Source: Ruminococcus bromii (GTDB lineage: Bacteria; Bacillota; Clostridia; Oscillospirales; Acutalibacteraceae). Taken from it: a DNA stretch of 64,000 bases. Below the pieces are notes generated by a model, which had not been told where the DNA came from, made no database searches, and saw only the letters and a program-made list of their open reading frames with translations. A program made the translations under genes and the position numbers. Of the stretch, positions 1-8,303 are shown piece by piece. Location of the stretch: NCBI RefSeq assembly GCF_002834235.1, contig NZ_NNBY01000045.1, forward strand, positions 58,099 to 122,098. Reading direction: 5' to 3'. The stretch's first letter is position 1. The number at the start of each line of letters is the position of its first letter.

Positions 1-2
1 AC

Positions 3-341
3 AAGCCCGAAGGCATTGACATTAACGATTGCGAAAATGTTTCCCGTGCAATCAACGGTCCTCTTGATGAGCTTGATCCGATTGAGGAGGCGTACTGTCT
101 TGAGGTCTGCTCCCCCGGAATTGAGCGTGAGCTTATCCGTGACGAACATTTTATGCAGTTCATCGGTGCGGATATTATGGTTAAGATGCTCCGCCCCATT
201 GACGGCATAGGCAGAGAATTTAAAGGGGTTTTAAAGGATTATTCCGACGGTAAGGTCACAATTGAGGATCACAGCGGTGAGAATGAAATCACAATCAGCA
301 AAAAGGACGCCGCATGGATTAAGCTTGACGATTTTGATTAA
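3..341 (+). CDS. rimP: Ribosome maturation factor RimP (5' end outside window)
   Basis: RimP binds the 30S subunit and helps its late maturation. The reading frame is open from the left edge and ends at TAA 339-341; the N-terminal part lies outside the window. The visible part carries the family segment LEVCSPGIERELIRD and then a C-terminal Sm-like barrel ending in AAWIKLDDFD. The gene stands directly before nusA, which is the canonical order. Identity rests on this motif plus the neighbourhood. Confidence 0.93.
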   Translation, partial: KPEGIDINDCENVSRAINGPLDELDPIEEAYCLEVCSPGIERELIRDEHFMQFIGADIMVKMLRPIDGIGREFKGVLKDYSDGKVTIEDHSGENEITISKKDAAWIKLDDFD

Positions 342-426
342 AAATTGCAGTTTGAACACTACGGATACACATAACAGCATAACAATTTGTATATAACCGA
401 AAAATAAGAAAAGGATGATTTGGAAA

Positions 427-1587
427 ATGACTAACAAAGATTTATTTGAGGCATTGAGAACATTTGAAAAGGAAAAGGGCATTCCTATGGACTATATGCT
501 TCAAAACATTGAAAAGGCAATTTCCGTTGCCTGCAAGAACTACTACGGCGGTAATGAAAATGTTGTATTCAAGGTTGATCCGGAAAAGAACAGCTTTGAC
601 GCAAAGCTTGTCAAAACAGTAGTTGACGAAGTTTTTGATCCTAACTTTGAGGTTACTGTTGAGGAGGCTCAGCAGATTAACAAGAGAAAGAAATTTATTG
701 TCGGCGATGAGATTGAAGTTCCGATTGATCCCAAGCACCTCGGTTGGACATCTGTTTCTTCTGCAAGAAATGTTATCCGTCAGGGTATTCGTCAGGGTGA
801 AAAAGGTCAGACTCTTATCGAGTTTCAGAGCAAGCTCGGTGAAATTGTTACTGCAACCGTTGAAAGAATTGATCCTAAGTCGGGAGTTGCAACAATCAAA
901 ATCGGCAAGAGCGAAGCAACTCTGCCAAAGAGCGAACAGCTCGGTCATGACGACCTTAAAGAAGGCGACCACATTAAGGTTTATATTGCAGATGTCAAAG
1001 ACAACGAAAGAGGTCCTCACGCAATCATTTCAAGAACACACCCCGGTCTTGTAAAGCGTTTGTTTGAACAGGAAGTTCCCGAAATCTATGACGGCGTTGT
1101 TGAAATAAAGTCAATCTCCCGTGAGGCAGGCAGCCGTACAAAAATGGCTGTTTACAGCTCAAATCCCGATGTTGACGCAATCGGTTCATGTATCGGCAAC
1201 AAGGGCGCTCGTGTAAACAAGATTGTTGAAGAACTCGGCGGTGAAAAAATCGACATCGTGCTTTACAGCGATGATCCCGAAAAGTACATTTCGGCGGCTC
1301 TCTCTCCTGCAAGCGTTTGCAAGGTTGAAATTACAGATGAAGAAACAAAGAGCTGCCGTGCAACCGTTCCCGACGGTCAGCTTTCACTTGCTATCGGCAA
1401 CAAAGGACAGAATGCCCGTCTTGCCGCAAGACTTACAGGCTGGAGAATTGACATCCGTCCCGAAAGCGGTTTCTACGGCGAAGATGAGGACGATGAACCA
1501 AAGACAGAAGAAAAGTCCGAAGATGTTCTCGACCTTGACGAAAGCACAGAAGGCGAAACAGTTGTTTCGGATGAAACAGAGGAATAA
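427..1587 (+). CDS. nusA: Transcription termination/antitermination factor NusA
   Basis: NusA binds RNA polymerase and nascent RNA and controls pausing, termination and antitermination. The 386-residue chain has the N-terminal polymerase-binding domain, an S1 domain around residues 130-200 and two KH domains; the KH cores are visible as IGSCIGNKGARV and AIGNKGQNARLAARL. It ends in an acidic tail (EDEDDEPKTEEKSED). An in-frame ATG at 415 abuts the AAGG and has no spacing, so the ATG at 427 with AAGG 12 nt upstream is preferred. It is co-directional with rimP, rnpM, ylxQ and infB, presumably as one operon. Confidence 0.96.
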   Translation: MTNKDLFEALRTFEKEKGIPMDYMLQNIEKAISVACKNYYGGNENVVFKVDPEKNSFDAKLVKTVVDEVFDPNFEVTVEEAQQINKRKKFIVGDEIEVPIDPKHLGWTSVSSARNVIRQGIRQGEKGQTLIEFQSKLGEIVTATVERIDPKSGVATIKIGKSEATLPKSEQLGHDDLKEGDHIKVYIADVKDNERGPHAIISRTHPGLVKRLFEQEVPEIYDGVVEIKSISREAGSRTKMAVYSSNPDVDAIGSCIGNKGARVNKIVEELGGEKIDIVLYSDDPEKYISAALSPASVCKVEITDEETKSCRATVPDGQLSLAIGNKGQNARLAARLTGWRIDIRPESGFYGEDEDDEPKTEEKSEDVLDLDESTEGETVVSDETEE

Positions 1588-1611
1588 TCAGATTAAACAG
1601 AGAGGGATTTT

Positions 1612-1920
1612 ATGAAGCAAAGAAAAATGCCGTTGCGTAAATGTACGGGTTGCGGAGAGATGAAAGAAAAGCGTGAGCTTATCCGTGTTGTCAAAGCACC
1701 CGACACCAAAGATGAAAACGGTGAAATCATTGCAAAAGGCGAAATTTCGCTTGACCTCACAGGTCGCAAGGCAGGCAGAGGCGCATATGTGTGCAGAAAT
1801 CTTGCCTGCTTTGAAAAGGCTCGCAAGGCACACCGCTTTGAACGCTCATTAAGCTGTAAAATCCCTGATGAAGTATATGAGCAGATGCAAAGTGAACTTG
1901 CCGCAGCAGACAGCGAGTAG
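1612..1920 (+). CDS. rnpM: RNase P modulator RnpM (YlxR family)
   Basis: A 102-residue member of the YlxR family, described in Bacillus as an RNA-binding modulator of RNase P. The N-terminal KCTGCGEMKEKRELIRVV and the central GRKAGRGAYVC followed by CFEKARKAHRFERSL are the family signature. GAGGGATTTT precedes the ATG. It lies between nusA and ylxQ, which is its standard place. Function in this organism is by family only. Confidence 0.93.
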   Translation: MKQRKMPLRKCTGCGEMKEKRELIRVVKAPDTKDENGEIIAKGEISLDLTGRKAGRGAYVCRNLACFEKARKAHRFERSLSCKIPDEVYEQMQSELAAADSE

Positions 1921-1935
1921 GCGAAAGGATTTTTT

Positions 1936-2268
1936 ATGAACGACAGGATTTTGTCGCTGCTTGGCATTTGCAAGAGGGCAGGCAAGCTGATTACAGGTGC
2001 CGACACGACGATTGACTCCATACGAAAAAGCAAGGCAAAGCTTGTTATTTTTGCAAATGATTTTTCAAAGAGCAGTAAGAAAAGCGTGCATACAGCCGCT
2101 GATGAATGTAATGTAAAAACATTGACAATGAACCGAAGCAAAGAGGAAATCGGATTTGCTCTCGGAAAAATCTGCGGAGTTATGACAACCGAAGACAAAG
2201 GCTTTGCAGATAAGCTTGAACAGCTTATTGAAAACGAATCGGGAGGAGAATTGTATGATAAAATATAA
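1936..2268 (+). CDS. ylxQ: L7Ae-like ribosomal protein YlxQ
   Basis: A 110-residue protein of the L7Ae/L30e fold family, which binds kink-turn RNA. The N-terminal [19 protein letters not shown] is typical of YlxQ. The start has AAAGGATTTTTT upstream. The 3' end overlaps the infB start by 14 nt, which suggests translational coupling. The exact RNA target is unknown for the family. Confidence 0.9.
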   Translation: MNDRILSLLGICKRAGKLITGADTTIDSIRKSKAKLVIFANDFSKSSKKSVHTAADECNVKTLTMNRSKEEIGFALGKICGVMTTEDKGFADKLEQLIENESGGELYDKI

Positions 2269-4618
2269 GGTAAAGGACGCAGCAGCAGATCTCGGAGTTT
2301 CAAACAAGGAAATTATTGAGATTCTCGAAAAACATTGCGGTGTTACAAAGAAAACAATGACAACACTCGAGGAAAGCGAACTCGATGTGATTTTTGATGT
2401 AATCACAAAGAAGAACAAGGTTGAAAACTTTGATGAATACTTTGCGGCACGCAACAACAAGCTTGACAACGAAAGCAAGCCACAGCAGGAAGAAAAGCCC
2501 GCAAAGCAGAATGCAAAGGCTGACAACCAGAAGAAAAAGACCGATAAAAACGACAAAAAGCCTAACAACAAGGATGCAAAGCCTGCATCAAAACAGGAAA
2601 AGGTTGAAGTTACTCAGGAAAAGAGCGTTGAGGAGTCTGCTCCCCGCAAGCGCAGAGTAATTGACACCCGTGCAACAAATGTTGATGTTGAGCGTTACAA
2701 CCAGAAGTATGATGACCTTGCAAGCGACAGCTCAAAGGGAAGAAGCACGGACAACATTGTTAAAAAGCAGAAATTCACAAACCGTACCCAGCGTCAAAAG
2801 GGCAGACGACAGAAGCGTGAAACAGAGCAGGAGCGTCTGAACCGTATTGCTCTTGAGCGTAAGCAGAAACCGATTACAGTTCAGATTCCTGACGAAATCG
2901 TAGTTTCGGAGCTTGCTCTCAGACTTAAGGCTACCGTTGCCGAGGTTGTTAAAAAGGCATTCCTTATGGGTACAATGGTAACAGCAACAGATACAATCGA
3001 CTTTGACACAGCGTCACTTATCGCCATGGAATTCCACGCAAAGGTTGAAAAAGAGGTTGTTGTTACAATCGAAGAACAGATTATTGATGACAGCGAGGAC
3101 GATGAGGCAAATCTCGTTGAGAGAGCTCCGGTTGTTGTTGTTATGGGTCATGTTGACCACGGTAAAACTTCAATCCTCGACGCTATCCGTCACGCAAATG
3201 TAACAGCAGGCGAGGCTGGCGGTATCACTCAGCATATCGGTGCTTACAGAGTTATGGTAAACGGCAAGCCTGTTACATTCCTCGACACACCCGGACATGA
3301 GGCATTCACAACAATGCGTGCAAGAGGTGCTCAGGTTACTGATATCGCAATCCTCGTTGTAGCCGCCGATGACGGTATTATGCCGCAGACAGTTGAGGCT
3401 ATCCACCATGCAAAAGCCGCAGGTGTATCTGTTATTGTTGCCATCAATAAAATGGATAAGGTCGGCGCAAATCCCGAAAATGTTAAACAGCAGCTCACAG
3501 AGTATGAACTTATTCCGGAGGAGTGGGGCGGCGATACACCGTGTATCCCTGTTTCCGCAAAAACAAAGGAAGGTCTTGATGATCTTCTTGAAATGGTTAC
3601 TCTTGTTGCAGAGATGAAAGAACTCAAGGCTAACCCCGACAGAGCCGCAAAGGGTACTGTTATTGAGGCGAGACTTGACAAGGGCAGAGGTCCTATCGCA
3701 ACCGTACTCGTTCAGAACGGTACACTTCACAAGGGCGATACAATCATCGCAGGCACTTGCGTCGGTCGTGTAAGAGTTATGACAAACGATAAGGGCGAAA
3801 GAGTTACCGAGGCAGGTCCTTCTGTTCCTGTTGAAATCACAGGTCTTGACGAAGTTCCGGTTGGCGGCGATATCTTTGACGCAGTTTCCGATGAGCGTCT
3901 TGCAAGAACGCTTGTTGACCAGAGAAAGGCCGCTAAGAAGGAAGAAATCTTCAACGCACAGACTAAGGTTACTCTTGACAATCTCTTTGACCAGATGAAA
4001 CTCGGTGAAATCAAGGAACTTCAGATTATCGTTAAAGCCGATGTACAGGGTTCTGCCGAGGCTGTTAAGCAGTCACTTGAAAAGCTTTCAAATGACGAGG
4101 TAAGAGTAAATGTAATTCACAGCGCAGTAGGTGCAATCAACGAGTCCGATGTAATGCTTGCAGAGGCATCTAACGCAATTATCGTAGGATTCAATGTTCG
4201 TCCCGATGCAGTTGCCGCAGAAAATGCAGAGCGTTCGGGTGTAGATATGCGTCTTTACAGCATTATCTACGATTGTATCAACGAAATCGAATCTGCTATG
4301 AAGGGTATGCTTGCTCCTAAGACAAGAGAAGTTGTTCTCGGTATGGCTGAGTGCCGTAATGTTATCAAGATTAAGTCAGTCGGCACAATCGCAGGTTCAT
4401 ATGTTAAGAGCGGTAAGATTCAGCGTGGCGCAAGCGTAAGAGTTATCCGTGACGGTATCGTTATTGCAGATGACGCAATTGCATCTCTCCAGAGATTCAA
4501 GGACGCTGTCAAGGAAGTTAGCGAAGGCTACGAATGCGGTATCGGTCTTGAAAGATTCAACGACCTCAAAGAGGGCGATATGTTCGAGGTTTATACAATC
4601 GAAGAATACAGGGATTAA
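2255..4618 (+). CDS. infB: Translation initiation factor IF-2
   Basis: IF-2 is the GTPase that brings initiator tRNA to the ribosome. The 787-residue product has an N-terminal IF2_N helix domain ([18 protein letters not shown]), a charged lysine/glutamine-rich linker to about residue 210, then the G domain with GHVDHGKT (about 297-304), DTPGHEAF and NKMDK, and the C-terminal barrel domains with a typical [10 protein letters not shown] end. Translation could begin earlier in frame, but GGGAGGAG sits 8 nt before the ATG at 2255, which fixes the start. It overlaps ylxQ by 14 nt. Confidence 0.97.
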   Translation: MIKYKVKDAAADLGVSNKEIIEILEKHCGVTKKTMTTLEESELDVIFDVITKKNKVENFDEYFAARNNKLDNESKPQQEEKPAKQNAKADNQKKKTDKNDKKPNNKDAKPASKQEKVEVTQEKSVEESAPRKRRVIDTRATNVDVERYNQKYDDLASDSSKGRSTDNIVKKQKFTNRTQRQKGRRQKRETEQERLNRIALERKQKPITVQIPDEIVVSELALRLKATVAEVVKKAFLMGTMVTATDTIDFDTASLIAMEFHAKVEKEVVVTIEEQIIDDSEDDEANLVERAPVVVVMGHVDHGKTSILDAIRHANVTAGEAGGITQHIGAYRVMVNGKPVTFLDTPGHEAFTTMRARGAQVTDIAILVVAADDGIMPQTVEAIHHAKAAGVSVIVAINKMDKVGANPENVKQQLTEYELIPEEWGGDTPCIPVSAKTKEGLDDLLEMVTLVAEMKELKANPDRAAKGTVIEARLDKGRGPIATVLVQNGTLHKGDTIIAGTCVGRVRVMTNDKGERVTEAGPSVPVEITGLDEVPVGGDIFDAVSDERLARTLVDQRKAAKKEEIFNAQTKVTLDNLFDQMKLGEIKELQIIVKADVQGSAEAVKQSLEKLSNDEVRVNVIHSAVGAINESDVMLAEASNAIIVGFNVRPDAVAAENAERSGVDMRLYSIIYDCINEIESAMKGMLAPKTREVVLGMAECRNVIKIKSVGTIAGSYVKSGKIQRGASVRVIRDGIVIADDAIASLQRFKDAVKEVSEGYECGIGLERFNDLKEGDMFEVYTIEEYRD

Positions 4619-4704
4619 AGCTTGTATGTTAAACCAAATCTTATAAACGGCACAATGTTTTTACAAGACAGAATTTATAAATGTCACAATGCGACTGTTA
4701 ATCA

Positions 4705-4858
4705 GTAGCGGCGTTCAGTGAACGCCAATCGTTTTGGCTTTAACCAAAACGAATAAACAACAAACCCATTGTTGCATAATAATCGGTTAAAACAAAACAT
4801 TTGTATTGTCGAACCGATTTTACAATCGTTTCGATTGGCGAACGAGGTTCGCCGCTAC
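4705..4858. repeat. GTAGCGGCG-bounded palindromic intergenic element, copy 1
   Basis: The 290-base gap between infB and rbfA holds an element that opens with GTAGCGGCG and closes with CGCCGCTAC. Each end carries its own hairpin (GGCGTTCAGTGAACGCC on the left, GGCGAACGAGGTTCGCC on the right). Internal arms CGTTTTGG and CCAAAACG also pair. Copies lie at 20463-20613 and 43512-43604. There is no gene inside. It resembles a non-coding MITE or REP-like element. Confidence 0.8.
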
Positions 4859-4908
4859 AGATTATACACGAATTTTCATAATTCATTAAATTATAAGGAA
4901 GTGATAGC

Positions 4909-5286
4909 ATGGGAAGCCATAGAATTGAAAGAACAACAGAGGACATCAAAAGAGAGCTTACTGCTATTTTCAGAGAATTAAAAGACCCACGGGTTCAGCA
5001 GACGTTTATCTCTATCGTAAGAGTTGAGGTTACAAACGACCTTTCATACTGCACGGTACAGATCAGCGCAATTGAAGGTCTTGACAGAGCCAAAGAGGCT
5101 GTCAAGGGCTTAAAGTCTGCATCGGGCTTTATCAGACGAGAGCTTGGACACAGACTTCATCTTCGCCATGTTCCCGAACTCATTTTCCACGCAACAGACA
5201 GCATAGAATACAGCGCAAACATCAGCCGTATTCTCAACAGCCTTGACATTAAGGAAGACGAGGAAGAAAATGATGAATCTGTATGA
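4909..5286 (+). CDS. rbfA: Ribosome-binding factor A
   Basis: RbfA is a KH-like 30S maturation factor. The 125-residue sequence starts with the family hallmark HRIERTTEDIKRELTAI and contains LSYCTVQISAIEG and GFIRRELGHRLHLRHVPEL. AAGGAAGTGAT lies upstream of the ATG. Its 3' end overlaps the nrnA start, and it begins the rbfA-nrnA-truB part of the cluster after a repeat element. Confidence 0.96.
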   Translation: MGSHRIERTTEDIKRELTAIFRELKDPRVQQTFISIVRVEVTNDLSYCTVQISAIEGLDRAKEAVKGLKSASGFIRRELGHRLHLRHVPELIFHATDSIEYSANISRILNSLDIKEDEEENDESV

Positions 5287-6211
5287 GGTTGCCCGTTTTC
5301 TTGAGGCACACGATAATTATGATATTCTGACTCACGCTTATCCTGACGGTGACACCCTCGGCAGCGGATTTGCACTCTGCCTTGCGCTTCGCCAAATCGG
5401 CAAAAAAGCAAGAGTTATCACAACAGGTGTTCCGTCAAAGTTTACCTATCTTCAGAAAAACATAGAGGAAGAAGATTTTACAACCGAAACGGTTGTCAGC
5501 GTTGATGTTGCGGCTGACAGCCTTCTCGGTTCAAATATGGGCAAATATATCGGCAAGGTTGATTTGTGCATTGACCACCACGGTTCAAACACATTTACCG
5601 CTAAGGAAAAGTTTGTTGACAAATATGCGGCGGCAAACTGCGAAATTCTCTACAAGCTGTTCCTCAGAATGCACACCAACTTTACAAAGGACATTGCAGA
5701 CTGCCTCTACACAGGCATTTCAACCGACACCGGCTGTTTCAGATACACAAACACAACCGCCGAAACCATGCGTGTTGCCGCAAGTCTTATGGACTTTGGC
5801 TGTAACACCGCATACATAAACAAGGCGATGTTTGAAACAAAGTCGAAAAACAAAATTCAGCTTGAAAGAGCCGTTTATGAGTCAATGACCTATTGTGCAG
5901 ACGGCAGGTGCGCAATAATTTACACAACGCTCGATATGCTCAAAAAGCTCAACACGGGTGATGACGAAATGGAGGGACTTGCCTCTATTCCCCGTCAGAT
6001 TGAGGGTGTTCTCATCGGAATTACAATGCGTGAAAAAGAGGGCGGATTCTTCAAGATTTCCGTTCGTACAAACAATAATATCAATGCCTCGGATTTCTGT
6101 TCGCAGTTCGGAGGCGGCGGTCATCCTGCGGCGGCAGGATGCTCAATTGAGGGCGACCTTGAAACCGTAAAGACAACGCTTGAAAAAGCTGCGGAGAAGT
6201 TTTTATCATGA
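5273..6211 (+). CDS. nrnA: DHH-family oligoribonuclease / pAp phosphatase NrnA
   Basis: This DHH/DHHA1 phosphoesterase degrades nano-RNA and dephosphorylates 3'-phosphoadenosine 5'-phosphate in Bacillus. The 312-residue chain shows HAYPDGDTLGSG (metal site), VDLCIDHHGSN (the DHH motif) and the DHHA1 segment FGGGGHPAAAGC. Two adjacent ATGs (5270 and 5273) are possible; AGGAAG at 5261-5266 favours the second. It overlaps rbfA by 14 nt and truB by 4 nt, so the three genes are tightly coupled. Confidence 0.93.
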   Translation: MNLYEVARFLEAHDNYDILTHAYPDGDTLGSGFALCLALRQIGKKARVITTGVPSKFTYLQKNIEEEDFTTETVVSVDVAADSLLGSNMGKYIGKVDLCIDHHGSNTFTAKEKFVDKYAAANCEILYKLFLRMHTNFTKDIADCLYTGISTDTGCFRYTNTTAETMRVAASLMDFGCNTAYINKAMFETKSKNKIQLERAVYESMTYCADGRCAIIYTTLDMLKKLNTGDDEMEGLASIPRQIEGVLIGITMREKEGGFFKISVRTNNNINASDFCSQFGGGGHPAAAGCSIEGDLETVKTTLEKAAEKFLS

Positions 6212-7122
6212 GCAATCTTAACGGTGTGCTGCTGATTGACAAGCCGAAGGAATTCACCTCGTTTGATGTTATTGCCGTTGTTCGCAGACTGACAGGACAG
6301 AAAAAGCTCGGTCACACGGGAACACTTGATCCGAACGCAACGGGCGTTCTGCCTGTTTTGCTCGGAACTGCAACGAAAACACAGGATTTGATTCTCAATC
6401 ATGACAAGTCATACACGGCAGAATTTCAGTTTGGCAAAACCACCGACACCCTCGACATCTGGGGTACGGTGACGGGAGAATGCGAATCTTCGGTTACAGA
6501 GGAGCAGATCCGCAGAGTAATTCCCAATTTCACGGGCGAAATTGAGCAGATTCCGCCGATGTACTCTGCCGTGCAAAAGAACGGTCAAAGGCTTTATGCC
6601 CTTGCAAGACAGGGAATCGAGGTTGAGCGTGAGAGCCGAAAGGTTACTGTCTATTCTCTTTCGCTTGCAAATTTTGACGAAAAAACGCAGACAGGCACAC
6701 TTGAAATTTCCTGTTCAAAGGGTACTTATGTACGCACGATAATTGATGACATAGGCAGGGTTCTCGGTGTCGGTGCGGTTATGACGGCACTTTGCAGAAC
6801 CTCGGCTTGCGGATTTTCGCTTGACGAGTGCATAACGCTTGACGAGCTGAAAAGCATTTGCGAAAACGGAAATGTTGAAGAAAAACTGCATTCCGTTGAA
6901 AGTCTGTTTATGAGTTTGGGCTATCTTGCCGTATCGTCTGCACAGGCAAAACGATTTGCAAACGGCGGTGCATTGAGTGCCGACAGAACATACCTTGCCA
7001 AGTCGGGGTACGAGAACGGTCAGCTTTTCAGAATGAAAACCCATGATGGTGATTTTTTAGGCATAGGCATTGCCGACAAGCCGAATAATCTCATCAAAAT
7101 ATATTTTCAAAACTGCAGGTAG
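6208..7122 (+). CDS. truB: tRNA pseudouridine-55 synthase TruB
   Basis: TruB makes pseudouridine 55 in the T-loop of tRNAs. The 304-residue product has the catalytic Asp41 in GHTGTLDPNATGVLP, the KSYTAEFQFGKTTDTLD segment and the KGTYVRTIIDDIG motif, with a short PUA-like C-terminus. The ATG lies in the 4-nt overlap with nrnA. It is the last gene of the translation cluster. Confidence 0.96.
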   Translation: MSNLNGVLLIDKPKEFTSFDVIAVVRRLTGQKKLGHTGTLDPNATGVLPVLLGTATKTQDLILNHDKSYTAEFQFGKTTDTLDIWGTVTGECESSVTEEQIRRVIPNFTGEIEQIPPMYSAVQKNGQRLYALARQGIEVERESRKVTVYSLSLANFDEKTQTGTLEISCSKGTYVRTIIDDIGRVLGVGAVMTALCRTSACGFSLDECITLDELKSICENGNVEEKLHSVESLFMSLGYLAVSSAQAKRFANGGALSADRTYLAKSGYENGQLFRMKTHDGDFLGIGIADKPNNLIKIYFQNCR

Positions 7123-7139
7123 CGTGTCGCTACGCCCAA

Positions 7140-7310
7140 TTCGTGAAGACAGTTTGCGATAGTTCAAGTATTATCGCCCGAGCGTTACTTTTAAATTGAA
7201 AGTTGAAAATTGAAAATGGAAAATTACGGTCGGCGGTAAGCCACCGTTGTCGGTTCGTGAAAACAGTTTGCAATATTCAAAACATATTTGCCCGAGCGTT
7301 ACTTTTAGAT
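7140..7310. repeat. Two copies of the TTATGCCCGAGCGT-core intergenic repeat
   Basis: After truB lie two diverged copies of a repeat with a TTCGTG-AGACAGTTTGC head and a CGCCCGAGCGTTAC or TGCCCGAGCGTTAC core, one starting at 7140 and one at 7254. Between them is an A-rich stretch with repeated GAAAATTGAAAAT. The same core recurs at about 36.0, 37.1, 42.6, 43.4 and 47.2 kb. No open frame is supported here. Confidence 0.7.
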
Positions 7311-7369
7311 TGTAAATAAAAACGAGAAATAAAAAACGGTGTGCAACGAAGCGGCACACCGAAAAATGA

Positions 7370-7398
7370 TTGACATATTAATAGTTAGATGTTAATAT
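7370..7398 (+). promoter_or_regulatory. Promoter of orphan antisense RNA
   Basis: TTGACA at 7370-7375 and TAATAT at 7393-7398 are separated by exactly 17 nt. The segment is closely alike to the minus-strand promoter at 63818-63846 that drives the antisense RNA of the intact locus. Confidence 0.8.
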
Positions 7399-7404
7399 AT
7401 AGAT

Positions 7405-7500
7405 AAGGAAACGGCTTTAGCTGTTCCGCTTTTAAGACAAATTATTTTTGGTAACCGCCTTGTATTCGCAGTACAGGGCGGTTATTTCTTTATGGTAAAC
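7405..7500 (+). ncRNA. Putative antitoxin RNA, orphan copy
   Basis: The predicted transcript begins with ATAAGGAAACGGC, forms a 5' hairpin (GGAAACGGC with GCTGTTCC) and ends in a hairpin GTAACCGCC...GGGCGGTTA followed by a T-rich stretch. It matches the minus-strand RNA of the 63.8 kb locus over its length. It would pair with the 3' end of the family A toxin mRNA, here and possibly in trans. Transcription is inferred. Confidence 0.65.
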
Positions 7501-7535
7501 ACAATAAAAAATGTTTTGCTTGTATTCAAGTGGGC
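7482..7535 (-). pseudogene. Remnant of 20-residue membrane toxin peptide
   Basis: On the minus strand the nine C-terminal codons FFIVFTIKK plus stop are conserved with the intact peptide at 63669-63731. Upstream, the GAATAC of codons 2-3 survives, but about half of the hydrophobic part is missing and the frame is broken. No ribosome site or matching promoter is present, so the peptide is judged non-functional while the opposing RNA gene persists. Confidence 0.65.
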
Positions 7536-7568
7536 TGCCCTACGGAAAAATTTGTTTGCAGGATTCAC

Positions 7569-7595
7569 TTTACAGTCATTTTGCGTCACTATAAT
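7569..7595 (+). promoter_or_regulatory. Possible promoter of the ABC transporter operon
   Basis: TATAAT at 7590-7595 has TTTACA at 7569-7574, with a rather short spacer of 15 nt. It lies about 30 nt before the start codon of the ATPase gene. Confidence 0.4.
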
Positions 7596-7627
7596 ATGGG
7601 TGTAAAACGAATTTGGAGGTATATTTT

Positions 7628-8299
7628 ATGGAAATTCTGAAAGTTGAAAATCTTATAAAAACCTACGGAAGCGGTGAAAACCTTGTCAATGCGGTTGACG
7701 ATGTTTCGTTCTCGGTTGAAAAAGGGGAATTTGTTGCCATTGTCGGTGCAAGCGGCAGCGGCAAGTCAACTCTTCTTCACCTTATCGGCGGTGTTGACCG
7801 TCCCACAAGCGGAAAAATTTTTGTTGACGGCAACGATATAAGTAAAATGAATGATGACAAGCTTGCCGTATTCCGCCGCAGACAGGTGGGCATTGTCTAT
7901 CAGTTCTACAATCTTATCCCGATTCTGACTGTTGAAGAAAACATCACGCTCCCCTGTGACCTTGACGGCAGAGGTGTTGACAGAGAAAGACTTGAGATGA
8001 TTCTTGATTCGTTCGGACTGCGTGCAAGAAGAAAACACCTTCCAAACCAGCTTTCGGGCGGTCAGCAACAGAGAACATCTATTGCCAGAGCGCTCATTAA
8101 CAATCCGTCTCTTGTGCTTGCCGATGAACCGACAGGCAACCTTGATTCAAAGTCAAGCGAAGAGGTTATGAGTATTCTCAAAATGTGCAATCAGAGTTAC
8201 GGACAGACTGTTATAATGATTACGCACAACCTTGACATTGCAAAACAGGCAGACAGAATCATAACAATCAGCGACGGCAAAATTGTTGAGGAGGTTTGA
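7628..8299 (+). CDS. ABC transporter ATP-binding protein (MacB/BceA type)
   Basis: ATPase of a LolD/MacB/BceA-class transporter, 223 residues. Walker A is GASGSGKST at 40-48, the signature is LSGGQQQR and Walker B is LVLADEPTGNLD. GGAGG is 8 nt before ATG 7628. The permease starts 5 nt downstream. Together with the two-component system at 11124-12985 the module resembles antimicrobial-peptide resistance systems of Firmicutes (BceAB, VraFG), but the ligand cannot be read from sequence. Confidence 0.92.
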   Translation: MEILKVENLIKTYGSGENLVNAVDDVSFSVEKGEFVAIVGASGSGKSTLLHLIGGVDRPTSGKIFVDGNDISKMNDDKLAVFRRRQVGIVYQFYNLIPILTVEENITLPCDLDGRGVDRERLEMILDSFGLRARRKHLPNQLSGGQQQRTSIARALINNPSLVLADEPTGNLDSKSSEEVMSILKMCNQSYGQTVIMITHNLDIAKQADRIITISDGKIVEEV

Positions 8300-8303
8300 T
8301 TTT

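Noticed and set aside
442..1020. Minus-strand open frame of 192 codons opposite nusA
   Set aside because: It is a shadow of nusA: no ribosome site, Cys/Asn/Phe-rich composition, and nusA on the other strand has full family motifs.
1593..2303. Minus-strand open frame of 236 codons opposite rnpM and ylxQ
   Set aside because: Ser/Leu-rich complement of two well-supported genes; no upstream ribosome site.
3170..3730. Minus-strand open frame of 186 codons opposite infB
   Set aside because: Lies over the GTPase domain of IF-2, has no start signals and no family features.
4705..4858. Insertion sequence
   Set aside because: No transposase frame and only about 150 bases long; described as a non-coding repeat instead.
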